Below the pieces are notes generated by a model. That model ran no database searches and was not told the origin of the DNA. It worked only from the letters and a program-made list of their open reading frames with translations. Position numbers and translations under genes: made by a program. This document shows, one piece after another, positions 33,528-42,006 of a DNA stretch of 64,000 bases (position 1 is the stretch's first letter; the number at the start of each line of letters is the position of its first letter). The DNA lies in the NCBI RefSeq assembly GCF_900141985.1, contig NZ_FQZK01000012.1:1-64000 (forward strand), written 5' to 3'. Source of the stretch: Nocardiopsis flavescens. GTDB lineage: Bacteria; Actinomycetota; Actinomycetes; Streptosporangiales; Streptosporangiaceae.

Positions 33528-34156
33528 CAAGACTCCTTCAGAGTGAGCCGGACCGGCGTTGCCCGGTCACCTGTTGTCTGTCCGGCGAGGGGTGTGCGTT
33601 CCGTTTCTATGAAAATTTCTTCCTCGTCCAGGGCTTTCCGGAGGCGTTTCCGGGCCCTGTGCAGGCGAGAACGCACGGTTCCCACGGGTATGCCGAGTGT
33701 TTTGGCCACCTCGGTGTGCTCGATTTCCTCCCACAGACACAGGGTGAGCACCTCGCGCTCCTTGCGGCTGAGCCGCGACAGGAGGCGCAGAACGCGGTGC
33801 AGGGACACCGCGTCGTCGAGGCGCTCCGCGACCGACTCCGCGTGGTCGGGTTCGGAGCGGGCGTGGGCCGTGGCGGCGGTGACCGTGGCACGGTAGCGGC
33901 GGTTGCCGCGCATGTGGTTGCGGGCGACGTTCGTGGCGATGCCGAGCAGCCAGGGCCGGAGCGAGCCGCCCTCGGGCTCGACGCGGGAGTGCAGGCGCCA
34001 CGCCTCCAGGAAGGTCGCCGACATGACGTCCTCGGCCGTGGACCTGTCGGCGGTCAGACGCCAGGCGTGGTTGTAGACCGAGCGGGCGTGTTCGTCGAAG
34101 AGCTCGGAGAACGCCGCGGGATCGCCGTCGCGGACGCGTGAGCGCGAGTGTGTCAT
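33527..34156 (-). CDS. ECF-type RNA polymerase sigma factor
   Basis: A 209-residue ECF sigma factor. Region 2 is at about 17-85 (FSELFDEHARSVYNHAWRLT, AEDVMSATFLEAWRL, then RPWLLGIATNVARNHMR) and region 4 at about 110-170 (LHRVLRLLSRLSRKEREVL, then VAKTLGIPVGTVRSRLHRAR). The ATG at 34156 follows CAGG; a GTG three bases earlier is possible. It is cotranscribed with the CU044_5270-type gene by an ATGA overlap. The ECF group cannot be assigned by eye. Confidence 0.93.
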   Translation of the reverse strand: MTHSRSRVRDGDPAAFSELFDEHARSVYNHAWRLTADRSTAEDVMSATFLEAWRLHSRVEPEGGSLRPWLLGIATNVARNHMRGNRRYRATVTAATAHARSEPDHAESVAERLDDAVSLHRVLRLLSRLSRKEREVLTLCLWEEIEHTEVAKTLGIPVGTVRSRLHRARKRLRKALDEEEIFIETERTPLAGQTTGDRATPVRLTLKES

Positions 34157-34451
34157 CACACCTGTCTTCTGTCCGGCGCGGCGGTGCGCGTTCGCCGTCC
34201 GCGTGGACGGGTATGTCGTGACCCCGCCCCGTTCCCGTAGGCCCCGACCCCATCAGACGACAGCGGGGCTGCGGACACCGGGGGTGGGGGAGCGGGCGCC
34301 CCGGCCCCGGGTCGGAGGGACCCCGGAAGCCGTCCGGCGGCCGTGCGCGGGTGCGGGCCTGGGTCCGGGCGTACCCGTGCTGACCTGGACCGATGAGGTG
34401 GATGTCCTTTTGGTGTAGTTTTCTCCGTTTTTAACGGGGCAATGGTGCGCC

Positions 34452-35297
34452 ATGAAGGGTTCCTCGAAGGCACGGCGCTCGGCGCGCAGGGCGAAGTCGG
34501 ACGGCGAGCGCGCCGGACGGCGGGCGGCGCGCAGCAGACCGCTCCGGTTCCTGGCGGGCCTCGGGTACGCCGCCAAGGGCCTCATCTACCTCACCATCGG
34601 CTACCTCGCCCTGCGGATCGCCTTCGGCGACTCCGGCGGCCGGGAGGCCGACAACAGCGGCGCCCTCCAGCTCATCGCCCAGGGCGACGCGGGGATGGTC
34701 GTCCTGTGGGTGGTCGCCGCCGGGCTGGGCGCCCTCACCGTGTGGCAGGCCCTGCTCGCACTGCTGGTGAAGAGCCGGGCCGGGAAGCGGGCCGCCGCCG
34801 CTGCGCAGGCCCTCACCTGCGCCGTGCTGACCTCGACCATCGTCACCTTCCTGCTCGGCCAGGGCTCCCCGCGGAGCCAGGACGGGCAGGCCGAGTCGCT
34901 CACCGCACAGCTGATGTCGCTGCCGTTCGGCCGCTGGGTGGTGGCCCTGGTCGGCCTCGCCGTCATCGGCGTGGGCGGCTACCAGGTCTGGAAGGGCGTG
35001 ACCCGGCGGTTCACCCGCGACCTCGCCTTCAACGGCGCCTCCCGCGCCGTGCGCACGGCGGTCGTGTGGACCGGGACCGCGGGCATCACCACCCACGGCC
35101 TGGTCCTGGGCACCGCCGGGGCCTTCTTCATCCAGGCCGCGTGGACCTTCGACGAGGACGAGGCGCAGGGGCTGGACGGGGTCCTGCGCTCCTTCTCCGA
35201 GACCGCCGCCGGGCCCTACGCGCTGGTCGCGGTCGCCGCCGGCGTGGTCCTGTACGGCGCCTTCTGCTTCTGCCAGGCCCGCTGGCAGCGCGACTGA
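34452..35297 (+). CDS. DUF1206-family membrane protein
   Basis: A 281-residue membrane protein with a basic N terminus (1-28) and six hydrophobic helices arranged as three DUF1206 repeats: LGYAAKGLIYLTIGYLALRIA (about 37-57), RWVVALVGLAVIGVGGYQVWKG, and AAVVWTGTAGITTHGLVLGTAG-type segment near 205. Function unknown. Convergent with the NUDIX gene. Confidence 0.92.
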   Translation: MKGSSKARRSARRAKSDGERAGRRAARSRPLRFLAGLGYAAKGLIYLTIGYLALRIAFGDSGGREADNSGALQLIAQGDAGMVVLWVVAAGLGALTVWQALLALLVKSRAGKRAAAAAQALTCAVLTSTIVTFLLGQGSPRSQDGQAESLTAQLMSLPFGRWVVALVGLAVIGVGGYQVWKGVTRRFTRDLAFNGASRAVRTAVVWTGTAGITTHGLVLGTAGAFFIQAAWTFDEDEAQGLDGVLRSFSETAAGPYALVAVAAGVVLYGAFCFCQARWQRD

Positions 35298-35313
35298 CCC
35301 GCGCGGGGACCGG

Positions 35314-35751
35314 TCACAGGCCGATGGCCGATACGGGGCCCGCATAGGAGCCCGCCCCGGGGAAGCCCTCCTCCACCAGCCGCGCGAACCGCGCGCCGAA
35401 GCCGAGGCCGACCAGGTCGCCGGTCCCCGCGAAGGCGACGCCCCGGATGGGCCGGGTGTCGGGCGCGCCGCCGGCGCCGAGCGTCCCCCCGGTCCGCCGC
35501 ACCTCGAAGGTCATGTGGACGACGTGCGGGCCCCGGCCGGGGCCGATGCGGTCGCACACGTACAGGAGCCGGTCCACCTCGACCTCCAGCCCCGTTTCCT
35601 CGCGCATCTCGCGCACCAGCGCGTCCCGCAGCGGCTCGCCCTCCTCGACCCGCCCCCCGGGCAGGCTCCAGCGGCGCGGGCCGCCGGTGTCCTGGTCCAG
35701 GACCAGGACCTTTCCGTCCTCCACCAGCAGGCCGGTCACCCGTACGTCCAT
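35314..35751 (-). CDS. NUDIX hydrolase
   Basis: A 145-residue NUDIX-fold protein with a complete box at 32-54: GGRVEEGEPLRDALVREMRE then ETG, where the REMREE glutamates bind Mg2+. It hydrolyses nucleoside diphosphate derivatives; the substrate is not predictable. Monocistronic between convergent DUF1206 and divergent NYN/FHA genes. Confidence 0.93.
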   Translation of the reverse strand: MDVRVTGLLVEDGKVLVLDQDTGGPRRWSLPGGRVEEGEPLRDALVREMREETGLEVEVDRLLYVCDRIGPGRGPHVVHMTFEVRRTGGTLGAGGAPDTRPIRGVAFAGTGDLVGLGFGARFARLVEEGFPGAGSYAGPVSAIGL

Positions 35752-35885
35752 GACCGGACCCTAGCCGCCGGGGAGGGCCGCCCGCCCGTGCCGCGGGCGG
35801 GATGGCCTGGTACGGCCAGAAAGCGATTTCGACGGTGGGAACGCCTAGAATTCCCGGATCCCGCCAACGAAACACTCGGAGAGCC

Positions 35886-37040
35886 GTGAACGCCCGCGAG
35901 GCCCAGGAGCACCTGGAACCGGACCCCGCCTCGGCCGACGCCCTGGTGGACCTGTCCGGCGTGGTGTGCGACGACCGCTTCGGCGGACCGCACCCGCGCT
36001 CGCTGGACCGCCTGGGCCCGGTGGTCGAGGCGCTGGTCCGCCGCACCGGCGACCGGCGGGTGCGGGTCCACGCCGTGGCGCGCCCGGACCTGGGCGGTCC
36101 GGCCGGGGGCTACCCCTCGGCGGAGCACCCGCGGCTGCTGGCGGACTGGGTCGGCCGCGGGCTGGTGGCGGAGTTCCCCGACGCGGGCGGGGCCCTGCTG
36201 GAACTCGCCGAGCTGACCGGCCTGCCGGTGGTCTCCGACGACGGGTTCGAGGAGCACCGGGAGCTGTTCCCCTGGATCCAGGGGGACACCGGGCGCTTCC
36301 TCGGCGTGCGCCGCCGGTCCGGCGGGGGCGTCTCCGTGCGGCGCCGGGACATGGGCGTGCACGCCCCCGGCGCGCGGCCCCCGCGGGCGGGCGAGCCCGG
36401 CCCCGGGGCACCCCGGCCGCTCCCGGACGGGGAGCGGCTGCCCCTGGTCCGCGCGCTCCAGCGGTCCTGGCGGTGCCCCCGGCGGCGCTGTGCCCTGTAC
36501 GGCCGCGACCGGGGCGCCCCGGACCGGGTTCCGGAGCTGCGCGGGGGCCGGCCCGTCTGCGAGGAGCACGGCGCGGACCTGGTCGACGAGGGGCCCCGCG
36601 CCTCCCTCGTGGAGCTGAAGCTGCTGGTCGACGGGGAGTGCGTGCACCGGTTCACCCTGGACCGGGAGGGCGCGGTCGTCGTGGGGCGCGCCCCGGGGGA
36701 GGGCGGCATCCCCCTCCACCCGCACCTGCCCCCCGACGTGGCGGCCCGGGTCAGCCGGGCCCACCTGGAGGTGACGGTGCGCGACGGTGAGGCCCTGGTC
36801 CGCAACCTCAGCGCGAAGGGCACCTACCTGCGCGTCCGCGGCTCCGTCGACCTCCGGCGGCTCGGCGGGTCCCGGCCCCGGGTCCTGGTCGTCAACGACG
36901 TGGTCGAGCTGGTCTCGGCGGTCGCCCTGACCCGCGGCGCCCGCCGGTACCCGCCGGAGCCGGTCCGCGCCTGGCAGGCCGCCGCGCGGCGGGCCCGGGG
37001 GACCGGCGCCGGGGAGGCGCCCGCCGACGGCGGCGGGTGA
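35886..37040 (+). CDS. NYN/PIN-like and FHA domain protein
   Basis: A 384-residue multidomain protein. Residues 15-135 have the order of a PIN/NYN (Zc3h12a-like) ribonuclease domain: D22 in LVDLSGV, D99 in AEFPDA and D118/D119 in VVSDDGFEEH with a following PW. Residues 195-230 hold a C..4..C...C..2..H cluster (C197, C202, C225, H228), a likely zinc ribbon. Residues 264-316 are an FHA domain (VVVGR, VSRAHL, NLSAKGTYL) that would bind phosphothreonine. GTG 35886 with GGAGA upstream fits better than the in-frame ATG at 35802. It may be an RNA-cleaving enzyme under Ser/Thr-kinase control (inference). Confidence 0.82.
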   Translation: MNAREAQEHLEPDPASADALVDLSGVVCDDRFGGPHPRSLDRLGPVVEALVRRTGDRRVRVHAVARPDLGGPAGGYPSAEHPRLLADWVGRGLVAEFPDAGGALLELAELTGLPVVSDDGFEEHRELFPWIQGDTGRFLGVRRRSGGGVSVRRRDMGVHAPGARPPRAGEPGPGAPRPLPDGERLPLVRALQRSWRCPRRRCALYGRDRGAPDRVPELRGGRPVCEEHGADLVDEGPRASLVELKLLVDGECVHRFTLDREGAVVVGRAPGEGGIPLHPHLPPDVAARVSRAHLEVTVRDGEALVRNLSAKGTYLRVRGSVDLRRLGGSRPRVLVVNDVVELVSAVALTRGARRYPPEPVRAWQAAARRARGTGAGEAPADGGG

Positions 37041-37065
37041 CGCCGGTCCCGGGCGCCCGCCCCGC

Positions 37066-37752
37066 TCAGCCGCGCCGGTCCCGGTCCCGGGAGCGGGCGG
37101 ACACGAGGCCGTGCTCGTAGGCCGCGATGACGAGCTGCGCCCGGTCGCGGGCGTGCAGCTTGGCGAGCAGGTTCCCGATGTGGGTCTTGACGGTGCCGAT
37201 GGAGATGGTCAGCGCCGCCGCGATGTCGTGGTTGGACAGTCCGCGCCCCACCAGGGTGAGCACCTCCGTCTCCCGGCCGGTGAGCACCCGCGGCCCCCGT
37301 GCCGCCGGTGGCGCGGGCCGTTCCAGGTAGTGGGCCACGAACCGGCCGAGGATGTCCGGGGCGAACAGCGACTCGCCCGCGTGGGTGCGCGCGACGGCGT
37401 CCACCAGCCGGGCGGGCTCGGCGTCCTTGAGCAGGAACCCGCTCGCCCCCGCGCCCAGCGCGGCGCGCACGTACTCGTCCAGCTCGAACATGCTGAGCAC
37501 CAGGACGCGGGTGGCGGCCAGGTCCGGGTGGCCGGTGATGCGCCGGGTCGCCTCGATGCCGTCGCCGCCCGGCATGCGGATGTCCATGAGCACGACGTCC
37601 GGGCGCAGTGCCAGGGCCCGTTCGAACGCGCCCTCCCCGGTGCCGGCCTCGCCCGCCACGGCCAGGCCCGGGGCGCCGTCGATGACCAGCCGCAGGCTGT
37701 GGCGGATGAGCGGCTGGTCGTCCGCGACGAGCACGCGGACCGGGCCGGTCAC
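37066..37752 (-). CDS. NarL/LuxR-type response regulator
   Basis: A 228-residue response regulator: receiver domain 5-120 with D11/D12 and phospho-acceptor D57 in VVLMDIRMPGGDG, then LuxR-type helix-turn-helix about 155-215 (LTGRETEVLTLVGRGLSNHD, GTVKTHIGNLLAKL). GTG 37752 overlaps the kinase stop (GTGA). It pairs with the upstream histidine kinase; a likely target is the divergent ABC exporter operon, with a dyad between them. Confidence 0.94.
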   Translation of the reverse strand: MTGPVRVLVADDQPLIRHSLRLVIDGAPGLAVAGEAGTGEGAFERALALRPDVVLMDIRMPGGDGIEATRRITGHPDLAATRVLVLSMFELDEYVRAALGAGASGFLLKDAEPARLVDAVARTHAGESLFAPDILGRFVAHYLERPAPPAARGPRVLTGRETEVLTLVGRGLSNHDIAAALTISIGTVKTHIGNLLAKLHARDRAQLVIAAYEHGLVSARSRDRDRRG

Positions 37753-38681
37753 CGGTCCCCGCCGTCCGGGACGGTCGCGGTCAGCCGGAAGCCGGGGCCG
37801 GAGGACCGGGGGCCCGCCGCCAGCGCGCCGCCGAGCAGGGCGAGGCGTTCGCGCAGGCCGGTCAGCCCCTGGCCGGTGCCCGGCTGGGGCCGCCAGCCCG
37901 GCGCCGGCCCGTCGTCCTCGACCGTGACCGCCACCGTCCCGCCCTCGTGTCGCACGGTGACGCGGGCGGCCACCGGGCCCGCGTGGCGGGCGGTGTTGGC
38001 CAGCCCCTCCCGCACGACGGCGCACACGGTGAGCTGCGCGCCCGCGGACACGGCACCGGCCTCGCCCAGGTCCAGGGCGGCACTGACCCCGCCGTCGCGG
38101 GCGGCCGACACCAGGGCGGGCAGGTCGCGCAGGGTCTCGGCCGGTCGCAGCCGGGCCGGTTCGGACTCCTCTCCCGGGGTCCGCAGCACCGTGAGCATGC
38201 GGCGCAGCTCGGCGGTGGCCTCCCGGCCGGCCCGCTCGATGTCGGCCAGAGCCCGCGCCCGCTCGGCCTCCCCGCCCGGCCCCGGGGCGGTGGTGCGCGC
38301 GGCGGCCGCGCGCACCGTGATCAGCCCGAGCCCGTGGGAGGCGAGGTCGTGCAGGTCGCGGGCGATGCGCAGCCGCTCGGCCTGGGCGGCGCGCTCGGCC
38401 GCCCACACGGTCAGCGCGTCCTCGTGGGCGCGCCGCTGCCGCCGCGAGTACAGCAGGGCCCACACGATCACCGCCGCGGCGGCCAGGGCGACGGCACCCG
38501 CCCCCGAGACCGCGAGGGCGCGCGGCTCCGCGCCGGTGGTGAGCATGACCAGGGCGAGCAGGGCCAGCAGGACGGCGGCGAGCGCCCCCGCGCGGGAGCG
38601 CAGCACGGGCCGGTCCGCGGCGTGCGCGACCGCGGCCCCCGTGACGTCACCCGGCCGGGCGGCCCGCGCTGTCGGTTCCAT
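37749..38681 (-). CDS. Sensor histidine kinase, HisKA_3 (NarX/DesK-like) type
   Basis: A 310-residue kinase. Two hydrophobic segments (about 32-50 and 58-78) anchor it with almost no extracellular loop, so it probably senses the membrane. H111 in RIARDLHDLASHGL is the phospho-acceptor. The ATPase domain shows REGLANTARHA (N-box), VEDDGPAPGW (G1) and GTGQGLTGLRERL (G2). ATG 38681 (MEPTARA) was chosen over the longer frame to 38984, which overlaps the ABC gene on the other strand. Confidence 0.92.
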   Translation of the reverse strand: MEPTARAARPGDVTGAAVAHAADRPVLRSRAGALAAVLLALLALVMLTTGAEPRALAVSGAGAVALAAAAVIVWALLYSRRQRRAHEDALTVWAAERAAQAERLRIARDLHDLASHGLGLITVRAAAARTTAPGPGGEAERARALADIERAGREATAELRRMLTVLRTPGEESEPARLRPAETLRDLPALVSAARDGGVSAALDLGEAGAVSAGAQLTVCAVVREGLANTARHAGPVAARVTVRHEGGTVAVTVEDDGPAPGWRPQPGTGQGLTGLRERLALLGGALAAGPRSSGPGFRLTATVPDGGDR

Positions 38682-38716
38682 CCGGCCGAGTCTAGGTTTT
38701 CCGGGGCCGCCGCACA

Positions 38717-38732
38717 TCCGACCACGGTCGGA
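38717..38732. promoter_or_regulatory. Dyad between the two-component and ABC exporter operons
   Basis: TCCGAC-CACG-GTCGGA, a perfect 6-4-6 inverted repeat, 36 bases upstream of the kinase start and 82 bases upstream of the ABC start. NarL/DesR-type regulators bind such sites. Similar half-sites (CCGAC, GTCGG) occur in the elements at 32142 and 46866. Confidence 0.55.
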
Positions 38733-38814
38733 GGGACCCGGGGCCGATCCCGCCCGGACAGGACCCGACCCCGGTCCGATGGCAGGGCCCGGCCCGGCCG
38801 CTGGAATGGCGGGC

Positions 38815-39552
38815 ATGATCACGATCGAACAGCTCACCAAGCGCCGGGGCGGGCGCCTCGTCCTGGACGGGGTCGGCTTCGAGGCCCGCCCCGGCCGGGT
38901 GACGGCGTTCCTGGGCCCCAACGGCGCGGGCAAGTCCTCGACCCTGCGCGTCCTGCTCGGCCTCGACCGGGCCGACGGCGGCACCGCCCTGGTCGGCGGC
39001 CGCCCCTACCGGAGCCTGCGCGACCCGCTGCGCACGGTCGGCTCCATGCTCGACGGCTCCGGCGCGCACCGCTCCCGTACGGCCCGCGCCCATGTGGCGT
39101 GGGTCGCCCGCAGCAACGGCATCCCCCGCGGCCGCGTCGGTGAGGTGCTGGAACGCGTCGGCCTGGCCGACGCCGGGCGCCGGAGGGTCGGCCGGTACTC
39201 CCTGGGCATGGGGCAGCGCCTGGGCCTGGCCGCCGCGCTGCTGGGGGAGCCCGAGGCCCTGGTGCTGGACGAACCGGTCAACGGCCTGGACCCGGAGGGC
39301 ATCCGCTGGATGCGCGGCCTGCTGCGCGGGCACGCGGACGCCGGGGGCACGGTGCTGCTGTCCAGCCACCTCATGGGCGAGGTCGCCGGGATCGCCGACG
39401 ACCTCGTGGTGATCGCTGGCGGCCGGATCGCCGCGCGCGGGACGCTGGACGAGGTCACTGCGGGGCACCCGAGCCTGGAGGACGCCTTCTTCTCCCTCAC
39501 CGGGGCCGCGGGCCCCGGCGGTGCCGGCGGCGCGGAGGAGGCCGGGCGATGA
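38815..39552 (+). CDS. ABC-2 type exporter ATP-binding protein
   Basis: A 245-residue ATPase with Walker A GPNGAGKS (34-41), signature YSLGMGQRL, Walker B ALVLDEPVNGLDPEG and H-loop LLSSHLM, of the drug/lantibiotic-exporter (CcmA/BcrA-like) subfamily. ATG 38815 or the in-frame ATG at 38806 are both possible starts. Its stop overlaps the next gene by four bases. First gene of a three-gene exporter operon divergent from the two-component system. Confidence 0.93.
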   Translation: MITIEQLTKRRGGRLVLDGVGFEARPGRVTAFLGPNGAGKSSTLRVLLGLDRADGGTALVGGRPYRSLRDPLRTVGSMLDGSGAHRSRTARAHVAWVARSNGIPRGRVGEVLERVGLADAGRRRVGRYSLGMGQRLGLAAALLGEPEALVLDEPVNGLDPEGIRWMRGLLRGHADAGGTVLLSSHLMGEVAGIADDLVVIAGGRIAARGTLDEVTAGHPSLEDAFFSLTGAAGPGGAGGAEEAGR

Positions 39553-40337
39553 GCCCCGGGAACACCTTCGCCGCCGAGCTGCGCAAGGCCGCCACCCTGC
39601 CCGCGAGCGGCGTGGCCGCGGCCGTGGCGCTGCTGGGTTCGAGCCTGGTCACGGTGCTCAACTCCGTCTCCGCCCGGGTCGCCCTCGACGCCGGGCGCGC
39701 CGAGCCGGGGTCCCTCACCTCCCCCTTCGAACTCGGCTACGCGGCGGTGCCGCTGGGCACCGTCGGCGCGGTCGTCCTGGGCGTGACCGTGATGAGCAGC
39801 GAGTACACCGCCAACAGCGCCGACGCGGGCGGGGGCCGCCAGATCACCGCCACGCTGGCCGCCTCCCCGCACCGGCTGCGCCTGCTGCTGGCCAAGGCCC
39901 TGACCGTGGTGCTGGCCGTCGCCGCCACGGCGGCGGTGACGATCCCCGTCTGCGTCCTCATCGCCCGCCTGGTCGTCGGCGACGCCGCACCCGAGACCGT
40001 CGGCCCGCAGGAGATGCTGCACCGCTTCCTGGGGGCGGCGCTGTACTGGACTCTCACGGGGCTGATCGCCTTCGCCGTCACCGTGTTCACCCGCAGCGGG
40101 ATCGTCCCGCTGGTGCTGCTCACCGTGAACAGCTCCCTGGTCTCGTTCTCGCTGCTGCTGACGAACGTGACCCCGCTGGCGCACTGGCTGCCCGACATGG
40201 CGGGCCGCCGGCTGTTCGGCGGGCTGGGGACCGTCGAGGGCGGGCTGGACACGGTGCCGGGTGCGATCGTGATGGCGGTGTGGACGGCGGGCCTGCTGGC
40301 GGTGGCCGCCGCGGTGTTCGCGCGGCGGGACGCGTGA
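39549..40337 (+). CDS. ABC-2 type exporter permease (first)
   Basis: A 262-residue membrane protein with six hydrophobic helices, ABC-2 type (ELRKAATLPASGVAAAVALL start; GVTVMSSEYTANSADAGGGR with the E-Y-x-x-x motif near 85-90). Coupled by ATGA to the ATPase gene and by GTGA to the second permease. Substrate unknown; the two-component partner suggests a response to membrane-active compounds (inference). Confidence 0.9.
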   Translation: MSPGNTFAAELRKAATLPASGVAAAVALLGSSLVTVLNSVSARVALDAGRAEPGSLTSPFELGYAAVPLGTVGAVVLGVTVMSSEYTANSADAGGGRQITATLAASPHRLRLLLAKALTVVLAVAATAAVTIPVCVLIARLVVGDAAPETVGPQEMLHRFLGAALYWTLTGLIAFAVTVFTRSGIVPLVLLTVNSSLVSFSLLLTNVTPLAHWLPDMAGRRLFGGLGTVEGGLDTVPGAIVMAVWTAGLLAVAAAVFARRDA

Positions 40338-41101
40338 GCCCGGCCGCGGCCGTGCGCGCCCCGGCGCGCCCGGCGGCGCGCCTGCTCCGCGCCACCGCCG
40401 CCGAACTCGCCAAGCTCGCCACTCTGCCGTCCGCCGTCGCCGCGGTCCTCGCCACGGCCGGGGCCGGCGCCGTGGTCTCCGCGGCCCTGGCGTGGTCGGC
40501 CGTCGACGCGGGGGAGTCCGTGTCCGCGGTCGCCGCGCTGGTCCGGGCGGTCCCGTACGTGCAGGCGGGCCTGGTGCTGGTCGGGGTGCTGGCCGTCGCC
40601 CACGAGTACGAGGGCGTGCAGGTCCGCACGACCCTGGCCGCGGTCCCGGACCGCGCGCTGCTGCTGGCGGCCAAGACCGCGGCGGCGCTGGTCGCGTCGG
40701 CGCTGACCGCGGCGGCGACGGTGGGCGCGGCGACGGCGTCGGCCGCCGCCGTCCGGCTCCTCCTGGAGGCGGGGCCCGTGCGGGAGGCGGCGGAGCCCTG
40801 GACCGCCCCGGGGGCGGTCGCCTACCTGGCGCTGGTCGGCCTGTTCTCCCACGCCGTCGCGCTGGCGCTGCGCCACCTGGTCCCGGCCCTGGTGGGGGTG
40901 CTGTCCCTGGTGCTGATCGCCTCGCCGCTGCTGGGCGGGCTCACCGAGCACGCGCGCTGGCTCCCGGACCGGGCGGGGGCGCTGCTCTACGATCCGGCCG
41001 ACACCGTGCTCACCGCGGGGACGGGCGCGCTGGTGCTACTGGGCTGGACCGCGCTGGTCGGCTGCGCCGCCGCGGTCCGGTTCGCACGCGCCGACGCCTG
41101 A
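40334..41101 (+). CDS. ABC-2 type exporter permease (second)
   Basis: A 255-residue paralogue of the preceding permease: ATAAELAKLATLPSAVAAVL, then AVAHEYEGVQVRTTLAAVPDR, which is equivalent to the E-Y motif of the first. Six hydrophobic helices. GTG 40334 overlaps the upstream stop. Two different permeases with one ATPase imply a heterodimeric channel. Confidence 0.9.
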   Translation: MSPAAAVRAPARPAARLLRATAAELAKLATLPSAVAAVLATAGAGAVVSAALAWSAVDAGESVSAVAALVRAVPYVQAGLVLVGVLAVAHEYEGVQVRTTLAAVPDRALLLAAKTAAALVASALTAAATVGAATASAAAVRLLLEAGPVREAAEPWTAPGAVAYLALVGLFSHAVALALRHLVPALVGVLSLVLIASPLLGGLTEHARWLPDRAGALLYDPADTVLTAGTGALVLLGWTALVGCAAAVRFARADA

Positions 41102-41191
41102 GCCGGGACGCCGGTCCGGGGCCGCGCCGCGCGGTGCCCGCGGCCGGGGGACCGGCGACAGCGGTGGCGCGGGCCGCGGCGGGCGCTGTTC

Positions 41192-41231
41192 CCGGATCCG
41201 TCCGTGCCGGGCCCGGCACGGACGGATCCGG
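41192..41231. terminator. Perfect 40-bp palindrome between convergent genes
   Basis: The left half CCGGATCCGTCCGTGCCGGG (41192-41211) is followed directly by its exact reverse complement (41212-41231). It lies between the exporter (ending 41101) and TetR (ending 41252) genes and would work as a bidirectional terminator with no unpaired loop other than the central bases. Confidence 0.7.
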
Positions 41232-41251
41232 TGCTCACCGCCTCCGCTCCC

Positions 41252-41926
41252 TCACTCCGGGTCCGCCGTCCCCTCGTCGGGCCGCAGGGCGCCGAGGATG
41301 AGCGAGAGCCCGAAGGCGAACCCCTCGTCGGGGTCGTACCGGTGCCCGGAGCCCTGCGCGGCGACGACCTCGGCCAGGTGGGGGTAGGCGCCCAGGGGCC
41401 CGGAGTCCAGGATGTCGCCCGCGACCTCGCGCATGCCCGCGTCGTCGGGGAAGGGCAGGCTCAGCTCCTGGAGGACGAACCCGTAGACGTAGCCGTCGAC
41501 CACCGACAGCGCGCGCACGGCCAGGGGCACGGAGAACCCCCGGGAGCGCAGCACGCCCAGGAGGGTGTCGTGGCGGCGCAGGGTCGCGGGGCCGGGGTCG
41601 CCGCGCGAGTCCAGCAGCCCCACCGCCCAGGGGTGGCGGCGCAGCGCGGCGCGCACGGAGCGGGCGTGGTCGCGCACCGCGGGCCTCCAGTCGGCGGCGG
41701 GGGCGGGCAGGTCGATCTCGCGGAACACCGCGTCGACCATCCCGTCCAGGAGCGCCTCCCGGTTGGCCACGTGGTTGTAGAGCGACATCGCCTCGACGCC
41801 CAGCCGCTTGGCGACGGCCCGCATGGTGACCCCGGCCGCGCCCTGTTCGTCGGCCAGGGCGGTCGCCGCGGCGACCACCCGGTCGCGGTCCAGCCGGGGG
41901 CGCCGGGGGCGTCCGCGTTCGGCCAT
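41252..41926 (-). CDS. TetR-family regulator with TetR_C-type domain
   Basis: A 224-residue repressor. DNA-binding helices are at about 14-60 (VVAAATALADEQGAAGVTMR, then KRLGVEAMSLYNHVANREAL), and the C-terminal domain resembles that of TetR itself (about 75-215). Divergent from the NAD(P)-binding protein gene, with two identical operators between them, so it very likely represses both. Confidence 0.93.
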   Translation of the reverse strand: MAERGRPRRPRLDRDRVVAAATALADEQGAAGVTMRAVAKRLGVEAMSLYNHVANREALLDGMVDAVFREIDLPAPAADWRPAVRDHARSVRAALRRHPWAVGLLDSRGDPGPATLRRHDTLLGVLRSRGFSVPLAVRALSVVDGYVYGFVLQELSLPFPDDAGMREVAGDILDSGPLGAYPHLAEVVAAQGSGHRYDPDEGFAFGLSLILGALRPDEGTADPE

Positions 41927-41949
41927 GGGTCTCCTCGGGCCTTGTGGAA

Positions 41950-41987
41950 ACTTACGTGGTAAGTATAACGTGACTTACAGCGTAAGT
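41950..41987. promoter_or_regulatory. Double TetR operator
   Basis: ACTTAC-GTG-GTAAGT (41950-41964) and ACTTAC-AGC-GTAAGT (41973-41987) are two perfect 15-bp dyads with identical arms, centres 23 bases apart, inside the 80-base divergent gap. TetR proteins often bind such 15-bp sites as pairs of dimers. Confidence 0.85.
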
Positions 41988-42006
41988 AAGTGAGGGGAGC
42001 GGGAAC

